A stretch of DNA of 64,000 nt from CAYVOV01 sp964453525 (GTDB lineage Bacteria > Chloroflexota > Dehalococcoidia > Dehalococcoidales > UBA2162): NCBI GenBank assembly GCA_964453525.1, contig CAYVOV010000014.1, forward strand, positions 36,698 through 100,697, in the 5' to 3' direction. A model generated the notes under the pieces. It did not search any database, was not told where the DNA came from, and saw nothing but the letters and a program-made list of their open reading frames with translations. Below are positions 52,572 through 60,826 of this stretch, piece after piece; position 1 is the first letter of the stretch, and each line of letters starts with the position of its first letter. Position numbers and translations under genes: made by a program.

Positions 52572-53759
52572 ATGGAAGGGGCATTCCTTATGAAAAATGT
52601 AGAGGATAGAGCCAAAGTAAAACCTGAAGAGTCTTCTAAGACCCTTGATAGCTACACGCAAAGGATCAGTAAGGCTATAGGAGAGGAAATAGAGGGGATA
52701 AAGCTAGATGCCGAATATGAAGCTGAGGCTATCGTAACGAATGCACGCAAGGAAGCTGAGGATATAAAGAATCAAGCTACTCAGGAAGCTGCTATTATTG
52801 TGACTAAAGCGCGAAAGGATGTTGAAGTCATTAACAGAGAAGCTAATCAGGAAGCGGCGGATACTGTAGCCAGAGCGCAGAAGGAAGTAGGGGATATAAC
52901 AATACGTGCTGACCAAGAAGCTGCCAAGATTCTGGCGAAGGCACAAAATGAAGCGGATGGTATAAAGAAGTGGGCTGCTTATGAATCAACCGATATCGTA
53001 GCTAAAGCTGATAAGGAAGCAGAGAATATCATATTGGCTGCGCAAGGAGAAACTCAGAAGACTAGGCAGGAAACGGAGCAGTATATTGAAGACGCCAAAC
53101 AGCGTGCTGAACAGACAATATTAACTTACAAAGAGGAAGCCAGGATTCAAGCTGAAGAGGAGTCAGCTGACATTATTGCCACTGCAGAAAAGAAGGCTGC
53201 CGAAATTATTAAGATTACAGAAATGAAAATTCAGGGGGAGGCTGAAGAGTATAAGCGTCGTGAGATTGAACGCCTGATTGCATCGGCCAGGGAGAAATCT
53301 GATAGGATTATCGCAGAAGCCAGGAAAACTGCAGAAAAAGATGCGAACCTGATAAAGAATGAAGCGAAGAAAGAAGCTAAAAAGATGCTTGATGAAGCTG
53401 CAAGGGAAAACGAGGCATCATCTGGTATTATTGCTGAATTAAGACTGAAAACTGAACAGGAAATAAAAGAGAGTAAAGCAAAAGCACAAAAAGAAGCGGG
53501 ACAGATTATTGAGGCTCAAAGAGAGACTATCAAGATGGAAAATGAGGAAAAAGCGAATAAACTCATCGCAGATGCCAAAATAAAAGCTGAACGGATAGTT
53601 GCAGAAGCAATTGAGGTAGCAAGAAAAAGAGGCAATGAAGAACAGGCTAAAGCCATAGCTGAAGCAAAACATAGAGCAGGATGGGAAGCTGCCGAAATTA
53701 TTGCTGATGCTAAACGAAGGGCAAAAATGATTGTCAAGGGATCAACGGACAAACAATAA
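52572..53759 (+). CDS. Long coiled-coil protein with 22-residue repeats
   Basis: A 395-residue protein, almost entirely helical and charged, with no membrane helix or signal peptide. Residues 50-159 form five exact-length 22-residue repeats of the type EAxxIVxxARKEAExIxxxA; 22 is two 11-residue (hendecad) turns, as in the stalk of ATP synthase subunit b. Looser repeats with the same A/E/K pattern run to the end. Two starts are possible: ATG 52572 (AGGGG upstream) or ATG 52590 (GGAAGGGG upstream). I do not recognise a named family; DivIVA- and F-ATPase-b-like hits would be expected from composition alone. A structural or scaffold role is a guess. Confidence 0.75.
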   Translation: MEGAFLMKNVEDRAKVKPEESSKTLDSYTQRISKAIGEEIEGIKLDAEYEAEAIVTNARKEAEDIKNQATQEAAIIVTKARKDVEVINREANQEAADTVARAQKEVGDITIRADQEAAKILAKAQNEADGIKKWAAYESTDIVAKADKEAENIILAAQGETQKTRQETEQYIEDAKQRAEQTILTYKEEARIQAEEESADIIATAEKKAAEIIKITEMKIQGEAEEYKRREIERLIASAREKSDRIIAEARKTAEKDANLIKNEAKKEAKKMLDEAARENEASSGIIAELRLKTEQEIKESKAKAQKEAGQIIEAQRETIKMENEEKANKLIADAKIKAERIVAEAIEVARKRGNEEQAKAIAEAKHRAGWEAAEIIADAKRRAKMIVKGSTDKQ

Positions 53760-54101
53760 ATTTGCGAATTTAGTCAGTCTATTAAGTTGTCCTTGCTCGA
53801 GAACCAGCCCATCAGGTATAAAAGCCATTGAAAATTATGTGGGCCTTGGTTGACAGTTCCCGAACTTTTCTTTGAGAATAAGGGGCTGATTCGGGCGGTA
53901 CAACATCTATTGTTTTCCTCAAGCTGAATGAGAACGAACCGTTTTCCTATCCCTTAGTGCTGTGTTATATTTTGGATGGACTATTTTTAGGTGGCGGACT
54001 ATAGCTCCTTAGATAGCCCGAAGGCCGCTTTCTGTAGCAAATATATCCTACACGCAAACTGTTACGGAGGAGACACCAGACTAAATCTAAAAGGAACGAA
54101 A
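53760..54101. other. Intergenic region, nothing recognised
   Basis: 342 bp between the coiled-coil gene and the lipoprotein gene. The lipoprotein frame is open from 53991, but that extension has no signal-peptide character. No repeat copy was found in this gap, unlike most island gaps. Confidence 0.35.
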
Positions 54102-55508
54102 TTGAAGAAACTAATAGCGTGCATGATATTGACGACAACTCTGATTCTTATGCCTAGCTGCATCGCTATCGACGGTCGCCCGCCCGAGTACTCGGTACAT
54201 AATCCAAATGCCATACCGGACGGGGCCGGGGGTGTCATAGTTGCCTACCAGACGAACAGCCGTAATAGGGAAACCACGTACCTGCAAAGGCTCGAGGTGA
54301 ACGGAGAGGCTCTCTGGAATGAGCAGGGAGTAGAGCTCGGCTCGGGCTCTGCGGGATTTGCGGCTAATGACGGCGAGTTCGCGGCACTGGTAACCGATAA
54401 ACAGGGCAACATCACAGTTGTCTATTCTCTGGAATATGATATGTGGGCCACGAAGCTGGACCTGGAAGGCAATCCCGTGTGGGAGGGAGAACCTGCCCGG
54501 GAAATATCTCCGGCCAGTGAACCTGCAAGGGCCTATTTTGAATTCAATGCCATCGGCAACCCGGCTGGAGAGACTGTTACGGCGTGGGTTTCTGACAATG
54601 ACCATATCAGCATTCAGAAATCTGACAGCGATCTTGACTATACGGTCTCGGTCCCTACGCCCGATGTGCACCATTTCGATATTGCCGGCGATGACAGAGG
54701 CAATGTCTTTCTCATCTGGAAAGACAATTACAGGCGCAGCGAAGGTAACATTTTCGTGCAGAAGGTGGATAAAAACGGTCAGGCCAGTTGGTCAAATGGA
54801 GGCTTGCAGCTAAACGGACTATCTAACCCCGCTTCTATCCATGCAGACGTTGACGGGATGATCGCCGGCGATGGTGAAGGCGGCGCCATTGCTGTCTGGG
54901 TGCAGGGGGCCCTCAGCAAAGATGGAAAACTCATTATAGGTTCCGACCTGCATGCCCAGCATATGGACAGCGAGGGCGAGAAACTATGGGAAGAAAACGG
55001 TGTGCCTGTAGCCGCGGATGCGCTTGACCCTGTTATAATCGGTAATAATTCAGGAAATGCGACTATTTTCTGGACTGGCCTTCACAACATTTATGTGCAA
55101 CGGCTGGATGCTGACGGAAACGTCTCCTGGCCGGAAGGCGGCATCAATGCAGGGCAGGGGAGAGACCTAAAAAACATCGTCTACTACTCCGTGGCAGATG
55201 ACGGTGCCGGTGGAGCCATTATCGTCTGGAATTTTGAAGAAAACGACAACAAGTATGTATATGCTCAACGCATTGATTCCAGAGGTAACAAGCTTTGGGG
55301 TAATAATGGCATCGAAGTCTCAACCCTATCTCCTTATTGGGCTGGATATGCCGCTCCGGCACGTATTGTCCCCGATGGTACCGGGGGATTCTATGTTACA
55401 TGGGCTTCAGGGGAACATATCAAGGACAGGACATCGTCCTATATTCAGAGAATAAGTGCCGGTGGAAAGGTGTTATGGGGAGAAGACGGGATTAAATTAA
55501 ACCCTTGA
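54102..55508 (+). CDS. Secreted lipoprotein with beta-propeller-like repeats
   Basis: About 468 residues. I start at TTG 54102 (AAAAGGAACGAAA before it) because it gives a normal signal peptide: KKLIACMILTTTLILMPSC with a lipobox ending at Cys. The mature part consists of repeated blocks with the pattern DGAGGxIVxW/AY...YxQRLDxxGxxLWxxxGxxL (for example VQKVDKNGQASWSNGGLQL and AQRIDSRGNKLWGNNGIEV), six to seven copies, suggesting a beta-propeller. Such proteins are anchored outside the cell membrane and may bind sugars or other proteins. No catalytic site is visible. Confidence 0.78.
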   Translation: MKKLIACMILTTTLILMPSCIAIDGRPPEYSVHNPNAIPDGAGGVIVAYQTNSRNRETTYLQRLEVNGEALWNEQGVELGSGSAGFAANDGEFAALVTDKQGNITVVYSLEYDMWATKLDLEGNPVWEGEPAREISPASEPARAYFEFNAIGNPAGETVTAWVSDNDHISIQKSDSDLDYTVSVPTPDVHHFDIAGDDRGNVFLIWKDNYRRSEGNIFVQKVDKNGQASWSNGGLQLNGLSNPASIHADVDGMIAGDGEGGAIAVWVQGALSKDGKLIIGSDLHAQHMDSEGEKLWEENGVPVAADALDPVIIGNNSGNATIFWTGLHNIYVQRLDADGNVSWPEGGINAGQGRDLKNIVYYSVADDGAGGAIIVWNFEENDNKYVYAQRIDSRGNKLWGNNGIEVSTLSPYWAGYAAPARIVPDGTGGFYVTWASGEHIKDRTSSYIQRISAGGKVLWGEDGIKLNP

Positions 55509-55675
55509 TAATGAAATAATTTACCGTTCTAAATATTGCTCAATTGCACTCAAGTCGAATATGAATTGCATGTGCGAAGCTAACTATTATTATATTTTTG
55601 CGAATGGTGGGCGGTACTGTACGAAAGGTGGAACTTTTGAGTTAACTTTCAGCTTAATCTGAATATGATTTGGAT

Positions 55676-55736
55676 GGGGAGGCCGGGCAGAGTCGAACTC
55701 CCCCTGAAACAATGCTTTGTTTTGTTTAGAAATAAT
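55676..55736 (+). repeat. Island hairpin repeat, copy 4
   Basis: GGGGAGGCCGGGCAGAGTCGAACTCCCC, then CTGAAACAATGC, TTTGTTTTGTTTAG, AAATAA. GGGGAG and CTCCCC can pair around a larger loop. It lies between the convergent lipoprotein and TspO genes. Confidence 0.8.
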
Positions 55737-55800
55737 CTCTGATACCTTAAAATCAGATCTAAAGCAATAAAAATTAATTATTAGATATTTCTAGCTTTGA

Positions 55801-56268
55801 CTACCTATTTAATAGCCATATCCCGATGTTCAAGTAGGATGCCAAACTAACCCATAAAATATATGGAATAAGTAGTGCTCCAGCCCATCTTGAAACAGGT
55901 AAAGAAGTGATTATTGTTGCTAGAATCAAGAGCCATAAAGTAATAATTATAAATATTCCTCCCCCCTTTGACCTTATTCCAAAAAAGACAATTGACCATA
56001 GAGCGTTGAATGTCAATTGAATCCAGAATAAAGTAAAAGCTAGCAAAACCCCCTCATTACCAAGCCCGTTTTGCCAAACAAGAAAAACGGAGATTCCCAT
56101 CAAGATGTACAATATTGTCCAAACTGGGCCAAATGCCCAGTTTGGTGGAGTATAACGAGGTTTGTTCAATCTAGCATACCATTCCGGTATCGATTTAGTA
56201 GTGAAAATACTACCAATTACTCCGGCTGCAAAACAAGCAAGAATACTAATTACAATTTTAACAATCAT
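55801..56268 (-). CDS. tspO: TspO/MBR-family membrane protein
   Basis: A 155-residue protein with five helices and the TspO signatures: PEWYARLNKPRYTPPNWAFGPVWTILYILMG (about 29-59) and TFNALWSIVFFG. The length is typical. TspO binds tetrapyrroles and cholesterol-like ligands and is linked to porphyrin transport or degradation and stress. It is a single-gene unit between hairpin repeats 4 and 5. Confidence 0.93.
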   Translation of the reverse strand: MIVKIVISILACFAAGVIGSIFTTKSIPEWYARLNKPRYTPPNWAFGPVWTILYILMGISVFLVWQNGLGNEGVLLAFTLFWIQLTFNALWSIVFFGIRSKGGGIFIIITLWLLILATIITSLPVSRWAGALLIPYILWVSLASYLNIGIWLLNR

Positions 56269-56310
56269 TGCTGGCTACTGTTTTTCGATAACAAGACTTA
56301 TAAATTATTA

Positions 56311-56340
56311 ATATTAGCTGTCTCCTATAAATTATACCAA
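56311..56340 (-). promoter_or_regulatory. Promoter-like pair at the left edge of repeat copy 5
   Basis: Minus strand: TTGGTA (56335-56340) and TAATAT (56311-56316), 18 bp apart, 43 bp before the TspO start. The -35 directly abuts the repeat. Confidence 0.35.
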
Positions 56341-56380
56341 GGTCGAACTCCCCCTGAAACAATGCTTTGTTTTGTTTAAC
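56341..56380 (+). repeat. Island hairpin repeat, copy 5 (right half)
   Basis: GGTCGAACTCCCCCTGAAAC, AATGC, TTTGTTTTGTTTAAC. The left GGGAGAG arm is absent, so only the AAACAA/TTGTTT pairing remains. The match to copy 4 is almost perfect over 38 bp. Confidence 0.8.
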
Positions 56381-56445
56381 TAATCCTTCTGTCTCCAGGT
56401 GCTTATTTACAAGAATCATTACTAACCTACTTGTAAATCAGCAAA

Positions 56446-57228
56446 TCAACCTAAGGCAGCAACACTCCAACGCTGGTCCGGATCGTACAGTTTAGTCATA
56501 ACCCCATCTGCGTACTGTTCACAAAAGGCAGTCTCACTAATGCTCAGTCCCCTTAGTTCCTCACTAATTTGATGTTCCCCTAATTCAAGTTGGGCTGTTT
56601 TTCCTAACATTTTTATTCCTAATCGTTGCCCCAAACCAACGGCCGATCCATGCATTACAACATTATCTTTTATTGAATACGTATGAAATTGCACTTCAGC
56701 AGATTTTCTTACAGACAATCTCCTAGCAATCATTCTCAATATCAGACTGTCGTTTTCCTTTAAGGTGATTTCAACATTCTCATTTTTCTCCTGTATAGTA
56801 ATCTCGGCAAGAAATTTCGGGTAATTCCAGAAATGGACACCCACTTTAAGTGCAATATCGGTTGTCACAGGAAGATGGCATATATACACAGGGAAGACAT
56901 TTCTTCGTATCATTGAAATCGCGCTTATTCCAGGTAAAACAAACTGCGGAGGAAATTTTACTGGAATGGTAATGGCAATCTCATTATAAGAACCTATCGA
57001 TGTTTCACGATATTCAAAGGCTGTGATTCCAAGCATCCCCGTCCCTGGCCATATTTCGATTGGTCTAAAATTAGGATGGGGGAGGAGGTTTCTTAGTTTG
57101 GTAGTTTTGGCGGTGAAAATACCGGTAATATAACGAAGGTCATAATAAAGAATTGGAAACTCGATTTGTCGACCAGCCATATCAAGAGCCTTCCTCGGAG
57201 TATCTTTGAAAAAGGGAGTATCTCTCAT
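56446..57228 (-). CDS. Acetoacetate decarboxylase-like protein
   Basis: About 260 residues. I start at ATG 57228 (AAAGGAGCGGAAA before it); the frame runs back to 57258. Family blocks are LPHPNFRPIEIWPGTGMLGITAFEY, PVYICHLPVTTDIALKVGVHFWNYPKFLAEI and the beta-strand pattern after it. In acetoacetate decarboxylase the Schiff-base lysine follows a similar YPK segment, and here a single Lys is present in YPKFL. Many relatives have other activities, so decarboxylation is not proven. It is a single-gene unit between repeats 5 and 6. Confidence 0.78.
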   Translation of the reverse strand: MRDTPFFKDTPRKALDMAGRQIEFPILYYDLRYITGIFTAKTTKLRNLLPHPNFRPIEIWPGTGMLGITAFEYRETSIGSYNEIAITIPVKFPPQFVLPGISAISMIRRNVFPVYICHLPVTTDIALKVGVHFWNYPKFLAEITIQEKNENVEITLKENDSLILRMIARRLSVRKSAEVQFHTYSIKDNVVMHGSAVGLGQRLGIKMLGKTAQLELGEHQISEELRGLSISETAFCEQYADGVMTKLYDPDQRWSVAALG

Positions 57229-57284
57229 TTTCCGCTCCTTTTTGAATATGATCATCATTTTACAGATATCTAAATAACAAAGAA

Positions 57285-57311
57285 TTTATAGTGCAGTTGA
57301 GTATATGTCAA
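57285..57311 (-). promoter_or_regulatory. Promoter-like pair at the left edge of repeat copy 6
   Basis: Minus strand: TTGACA (57306-57311), 15 bp, TATAAA (57285-57290), about 57 bp before the acetoacetate decarboxylase-like start. The -35 is part of the repeat arm. Confidence 0.42.
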
Positions 57312-57358
57312 ACAAAATGGAAAAACAATAGGGAGAGTCGAACTCTCCCTGAAACAAT
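57304..57358 (+). repeat. Island hairpin repeat, copy 6 (perfect hairpin)
   Basis: ATATGTCAAAC, AAAATGG, AAAAACAATA, then GGGAGAGTCGAACTCTCCC (8-bp arms around CGA) and TGAAACAATAATA. Read on the minus strand, the hairpin comes 13-40 bp after the 3-hydroxyisobutyrate dehydrogenase-like stop and is followed by TATTGTTTTT, so it can also act as its terminator. Confidence 0.85.
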
Positions 57359-57372
57359 AATATACCAGTTAT

Positions 57373-58254
57373 TTATTCCCCTACTTGTATCTTCATTAGT
57401 TCTTCCCAGAGATTAACAATGGATGGTTGGGAAAGCTGGCCTTTGCCTGATGCTCTGGCAGCCTTGAAAATCTCGTGTGTCAGTGCTGTAGCAGGTAGCG
57501 GAACATCTTCTTCTCGAGCTAGAGCTAAAGCATATCCGAGGTCTTTCCAATGAATATTAACAGTACCTCCAGGTTTGAAATTTCTTGCCAGCATAGCGTC
57601 TACGCTAACGTCTAGAACTCTTGACTCAGCCCAGCCACCACGGATTGCATCATAAAGCACCCTTGGATTCAGGCCACTTTTTGCCCCCAACGCAAAACCC
57701 TCTGCTACGGCTACGAAAGTGATACCTACTATCAGGTTATTGACTAATTTTGCAACTCCTCCCATTCCGCTTTCACCAACTCTTACAACACTGGAGCCAA
57801 TAGTATTAAGTATTTCCAGACTTCGATTGAAGGCTTCTTCTTTCCCCCCTACCATTAAGGAAAGTGTTCCCTCAATAGCAGCTTTTTCACCTCCACTCAC
57901 CGGAGAATCGAGAAAATCTATTCCCTTTATATCAAGTATACTCGATATTTCTTGTATTACAGCTGGAGAGGTAGTACTGGTATCAATAATCAAGCTACCT
58001 TCCATTAAGTTTTGTATTAGTCCGCTGTTACCCAGTACTACTTCATGTACTGTCTCGGAGTCTGGAAGTGAAAGGAGTACAATCTTAGCAGATTTACTAA
58101 CTTCGACAATACTAGCAGCCTTATCGGCTTTTGGTACCGACTGCATCTTGTTAGTGTCTATATCAAAAACGATAACATCATACTTCAAGGTAAGGTTCCT
58201 GGCCATCGGTGCTCCCATTACACCCAGTCCAATATAACCTATTCTATCCATCAT
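57373..58254 (-). CDS. 3-hydroxyisobutyrate dehydrogenase-family beta-hydroxyacid dehydrogenase
   Basis: A 293-residue NAD(P)-dependent enzyme: RIGYIGLGVMGAPMARNL at the N-terminus, LIDTSTTSPAVIQEIS, the substrate-binding FLDSPVSGGEKAAIEGTLSLMVGG, and the catalytic lysine in GMGGVAKLVNNLIVG. The helical C-terminal domain is complete. Possible substrates are 3-hydroxyisobutyrate, tartronate semialdehyde or glyoxylate/succinic semialdehyde, which cannot be told apart here. GGAGG precedes the start. It is a single-gene unit between repeats 6 and 7. Confidence 0.9.
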   Translation of the reverse strand: MMDRIGYIGLGVMGAPMARNLTLKYDVIVFDIDTNKMQSVPKADKAASIVEVSKSAKIVLLSLPDSETVHEVVLGNSGLIQNLMEGSLIIDTSTTSPAVIQEISSILDIKGIDFLDSPVSGGEKAAIEGTLSLMVGGKEEAFNRSLEILNTIGSSVVRVGESGMGGVAKLVNNLIVGITFVAVAEGFALGAKSGLNPRVLYDAIRGGWAESRVLDVSVDAMLARNFKPGGTVNIHWKDLGYALALAREEDVPLPATALTHEIFKAARASGKGQLSQPSIVNLWEELMKIQVGE

Positions 58255-58365
58255 TCAATCCTCCATTACCTGCAAATGATGCAAGTTTGATCAAATCTGC
58301 TCCCACAAATATACCAATCTTCTAATTTAGGTTATTTAACTCTACAGTGTCTTAGTGGGCAGACG

Positions 58366-58393
58366 ATTATACTTTAAAATGAATAAATACCAA
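58366..58393 (-). promoter_or_regulatory. Promoter-like pair at the left edge of repeat copy 7
   Basis: Minus strand: TTGGTA (58388-58393), 16 bp, perfect TATAAT (58366-58371), 112 bp before the dehydrogenase start at 58254. Confidence 0.5.
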
Positions 58394-58396
58394 TTG

Positions 58397-58440
58397 GAAG
58401 AATCGAACTCTCCCTTATAAATATAGAATTTTGTTTATTT
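58397..58440 (+). repeat. Island hairpin repeat, copy 7 (degenerate)
   Basis: GGAAGAATCGAACTCTCCCT, then TATAAATATAGAATTTTGTTTATTT. The CGAACTCTCCC core and the TTTTGTTTA end are kept, but the TGAAACAATG part is replaced. Confidence 0.65.
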
Positions 58441-59011
58441 ATTTTGGTTTTAATTCCCTACCTATACTGAAAGCCTTAGCGATGACCTCTCCAATGGCTG
58501 AATACTCTCTGGATTCCAGATTGAAAATCATAGGTTTAATTTTCTTTACGTCTGGCTTATTATCCGTCAAGCAGTCTTCTGATATGTAAGTTCCCTTCAC
58601 CTCACCAATGACAAACGAGTGTGTACCCAAATTAAGTACATCAACTACCTCACACTCAAGATTTATGGGACATTGCTCGATTAATGGGGCAGTCTTTAGT
58701 TTGCCATAAAAGATGGTGAAGCCACAGTCTTTTACTTTATCGACATTTCTACCTGAAACAATCCCACAATAGTCAGTCTGAGTAACAAGGTCAACAGACG
58801 GTGTGTTAACAGAAAAAGTACTATTCTCTTTGATACCGTCGAGTGTATACTGGTGGTGCCTTATTGGTACAGCTATCATCGGAGGATCAGCATTGGCAAC
58901 ACCCCCTCCCCCAACAGCCATAAAATTGGCTTTACCACCAACATTAGCACCAACAAGAAGAGTTGGGCGAGGGTACATCCATCTTGAAGGTTCCATCTCA
59001 ATCTTAGCCAT
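58439..59011 (-). CDS. Flavin reductase-like protein (FMN-binding split barrel)
   Basis: A 190-residue protein of the flavin-reductase/flavoredoxin group: RPTLLVGANVGGKANFMAVG, MIAVPIRHHQYTLDGIKENSTFSVN (the strand-turn that binds FMN), SVDLVTQTDYCGIVSGRNVDKVKDCGF, and HSFVIGEVKGTYI. It has the length and order of flavoredoxin-like proteins of anaerobes. It likely binds FMN and passes electrons; the partner is unknown. GAGGAGGG precedes the ATG. It is a single-gene unit between repeats 7 and 8. Confidence 0.86.
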   Translation of the reverse strand: MAKIEMEPSRWMYPRPTLLVGANVGGKANFMAVGGGGVANADPPMIAVPIRHHQYTLDGIKENSTFSVNTPSVDLVTQTDYCGIVSGRNVDKVKDCGFTIFYGKLKTAPLIEQCPINLECEVVDVLNLGTHSFVIGEVKGTYISEDCLTDNKPDVKKIKPMIFNLESREYSAIGEVIAKAFSIGRELKPK

Positions 59012-59033
59012 ATTGTCCCTCCTCGCCTAATTA

Positions 59034-59062
59034 ATTAAAAGTGTGTCGATATCATATGCCAA
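59034..59062 (-). promoter_or_regulatory. Promoter-like pair at the left edge of repeat copy 8
   Basis: Minus strand: TTGGCA (59057-59062), 17 bp, TTTAAT (59034-59039), 23 bp before the flavin reductase start, with a good Shine-Dalgarno in between. Confidence 0.5.
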
Positions 59063-59133
59063 CCACAATGGAAAAACAATAGGGAGAGTCGAACTCCATC
59101 AATTATTAAATGATGCATGAAACAATAATGGAG
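59053..59133 (+). repeat. Island hairpin repeat, copy 8 (with inserted hairpin)
   Basis: ATATGCCAACC, ACAATGG, AAAAACAATA, GGGAGAGTCGAACTC, then a small inserted hairpin CATCAATTATTAAATGATG, and GAAACAATAATGG. The left 35 bp are nearly identical to copy 6. Confidence 0.8.
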
Positions 59134-59259
59134 AACTGTTGTCTTTACGCTAATAAATCATATCCTATATACTTAATTATCGTGTTAAGTCTAGGCTGCC
59201 TGAGTATCACAAACTTAATTAGTTAACCGAGATGAATATGAATCTTAAGTGGTCAATAT

Positions 59260-60480
59260 ATGACCATTAGACATTTAGTGACGAATAAGTGGTTTGTTTT
59301 GGTAATGACCACTATTACCCTAGCCGGAGAGGTTGGAATACCTTTCACGGCAATGCCGGTACTGTTCAGCAGTGTTAAATATGAGTTACGACTAGACCTA
59401 GCTCAGATAGGCATGATATGGGGAGCTCTTCCCCTTGGGGTGGCTATATTTTCTCTACCTGGAGGATTGCTCGGGGACCGCTTCGGTTTCCGCAAAGTTA
59501 TCGGCATTACCTGCCTGATAATTGCCCTAGTGAATGGCTTGAGAGGAACCAGCAATAGCCCAGTTATGCTAATTGTATTAATGTTCCTCTGTGGGGCATC
59601 AATTGGTATAATTGTTCCCAATCTGCCAAAAGTAGCTGGCTTATTTTTCCCGATAAAGCAGCTGGGTATGGCTATTGGGATAATTAATTCAGGATTTAAC
59701 ATCGGTTCCATCTTCGCTACAGCCCTAGGGGCTGCCTTCATACTACCGTTATTGGGATCATGGAGAAATGTCCTATTTTTCTACGGAATTATCAGTGCTG
59801 TCCTTGGTATAACATGGCTCTTGCTGTTCCAAACAGTGGACTCTGGACCAGTTAAAACTGGAACACACATGGTTGAAAGAAATGTACCCTTTAGTGAAGC
59901 ACTGGGCATGATTCTTCGAGTTAGGGACATATGGCTATTGGTTATTGCTGGTATTGGAATACTCGGTTCATTTCTTTCCTTGGTGGGGTATGTTCCCTTG
60001 TACTTGGAAAATAGCGGACTGTCCAAAACTATCGGTGACACAATATCTTCATCTATATTTATTGCCGGAATGATAGGTACAGTTATTTTCCCAGCCCTGT
60101 CAGATAGAATTGGGAAGCGAAAACCAGTTCTTATCGGGTGTGCTGCCGTGGTGTGTATTGCCACTTGTCTACTTTCTGTATCAAACGCCGAATTTTTTTG
60201 GTTACTGCTACCTTTAATCGGAGCTGCCACTATGGGAGTAGGAACCTTAAGCCTGACGATACCTCTGGAACTGAAAGAAATAGGTACTGTTTATGGGGCC
60301 AGTGCAATGGGAATAGTGATAGCCGGCCATAACTTGGGGGGTTTTATTCTACCTCTCATTGGTGGAAATATTGCTGAAATAAATCAGGCATTCCCGTTTA
60401 TCTTCTGGGCGATATTGATTTTCATTGGCGTTCTCTGCCTTTCTTTGGTGAGAGAAACCGGTCACAAGAAGAAATACTGA
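59260..60480 (+). CDS. Major facilitator superfamily transporter
   Basis: A 406-residue protein with 12 hydrophobic helices in two halves. The MFS loop 2-3 motif is GGLLGDRFGFRKVIG, with its counterpart FPALSDRIGKRKPVLIG in the second half. It resembles CynX/NimT-like or oxalate/formate-antiporter-type importers, but the substrate is not clear. Its start has only a weak Shine-Dalgarno. It is the only plus-strand gene in the single-gene stretch between repeats 8 and 9. Confidence 0.88.
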   Translation: MTIRHLVTNKWFVLVMTTITLAGEVGIPFTAMPVLFSSVKYELRLDLAQIGMIWGALPLGVAIFSLPGGLLGDRFGFRKVIGITCLIIALVNGLRGTSNSPVMLIVLMFLCGASIGIIVPNLPKVAGLFFPIKQLGMAIGIINSGFNIGSIFATALGAAFILPLLGSWRNVLFFYGIISAVLGITWLLLFQTVDSGPVKTGTHMVERNVPFSEALGMILRVRDIWLLVIAGIGILGSFLSLVGYVPLYLENSGLSKTIGDTISSSIFIAGMIGTVIFPALSDRIGKRKPVLIGCAAVVCIATCLLSVSNAEFFWLLLPLIGAATMGVGTLSLTIPLELKEIGTVYGASAMGIVIAGHNLGGFILPLIGGNIAEINQAFPFIFWAILIFIGVLCLSLVRETGHKKKY

Positions 60481-60583
60481 AATTTGCCTATTATGCGAAT
60501 ATTGGCCTGTATCTGTAAAAATTACCACTCTCTGACTTTAAGGCAAAAATCCAATCCTCAAATTGCGAACTATTACATGTTAA

Positions 60584-60682
60584 CTAAGTCATTCCAGCGG
60601 GATCTAGCTTAATTATCGTTTCTGGAGCAGGAGGCTGATATCCAAGTGAGCTATGAGGTCGCGTGTGATTATATGTTAAATA
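60584..60682 (-). mobile_element. IS3-family transposase remnant (C-terminal end)
   Basis: The minus-strand frame ends YLTYNHTRPHSSLGYQPPAP plus about 12 residues. YN-x-x-RPHSSLGY-x-x-P is the hallmark end of IS3-type OrfB integrase domains. The rest of the transposase is gone: upstream the frame runs into hairpin repeat material. No inverted repeats are seen, so it is a dead IS scar at the right side of the repeat-rich section. Confidence 0.82.
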
Positions 60683-60697
60683 TCCTATATAGATAAG

Positions 60698-60826
60698 AGG
60701 GAGAGTCAAGTGGATTAACTTAAAACGAAACGAACACAAAGGAAATTTTGTAGCGGTCAAACAACTGTAGCGAAGGCATACTAATAACGAATCCCCCTGA
60801 ATACATATCGAAGTTTTGTTATTATA
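60698..60826 (+). repeat. Island hairpin repeat, copy 9 (split)
   Basis: AAGAGGGAGAGTC at 60697-60709 is the left half. After about 80 unrelated bases, AATCCCCCTGAATACATATC plus GAAGTTTTGTTATT at 60790-60823 looks like the right half. The copy appears to be split by an insertion. Confidence 0.45.

Noticed and set aside
57330..57350. Hairpin repeat as a tRNA T-arm or tRNA relic
   Set aside because: The TCGAAC loop resembles a T-loop, but the stem is 7-8 bp instead of 5 and no acceptor or other arms are present.
46860..60826. CRISPR array or integron attC array
   Set aside because: Repeats are separated by whole genes, not 30-40 bp spacers; attC core sites (RYYYAAC ... GTTRRRY) are not found; the only recombinase is a fragment and not of IntI type as far as can be seen.
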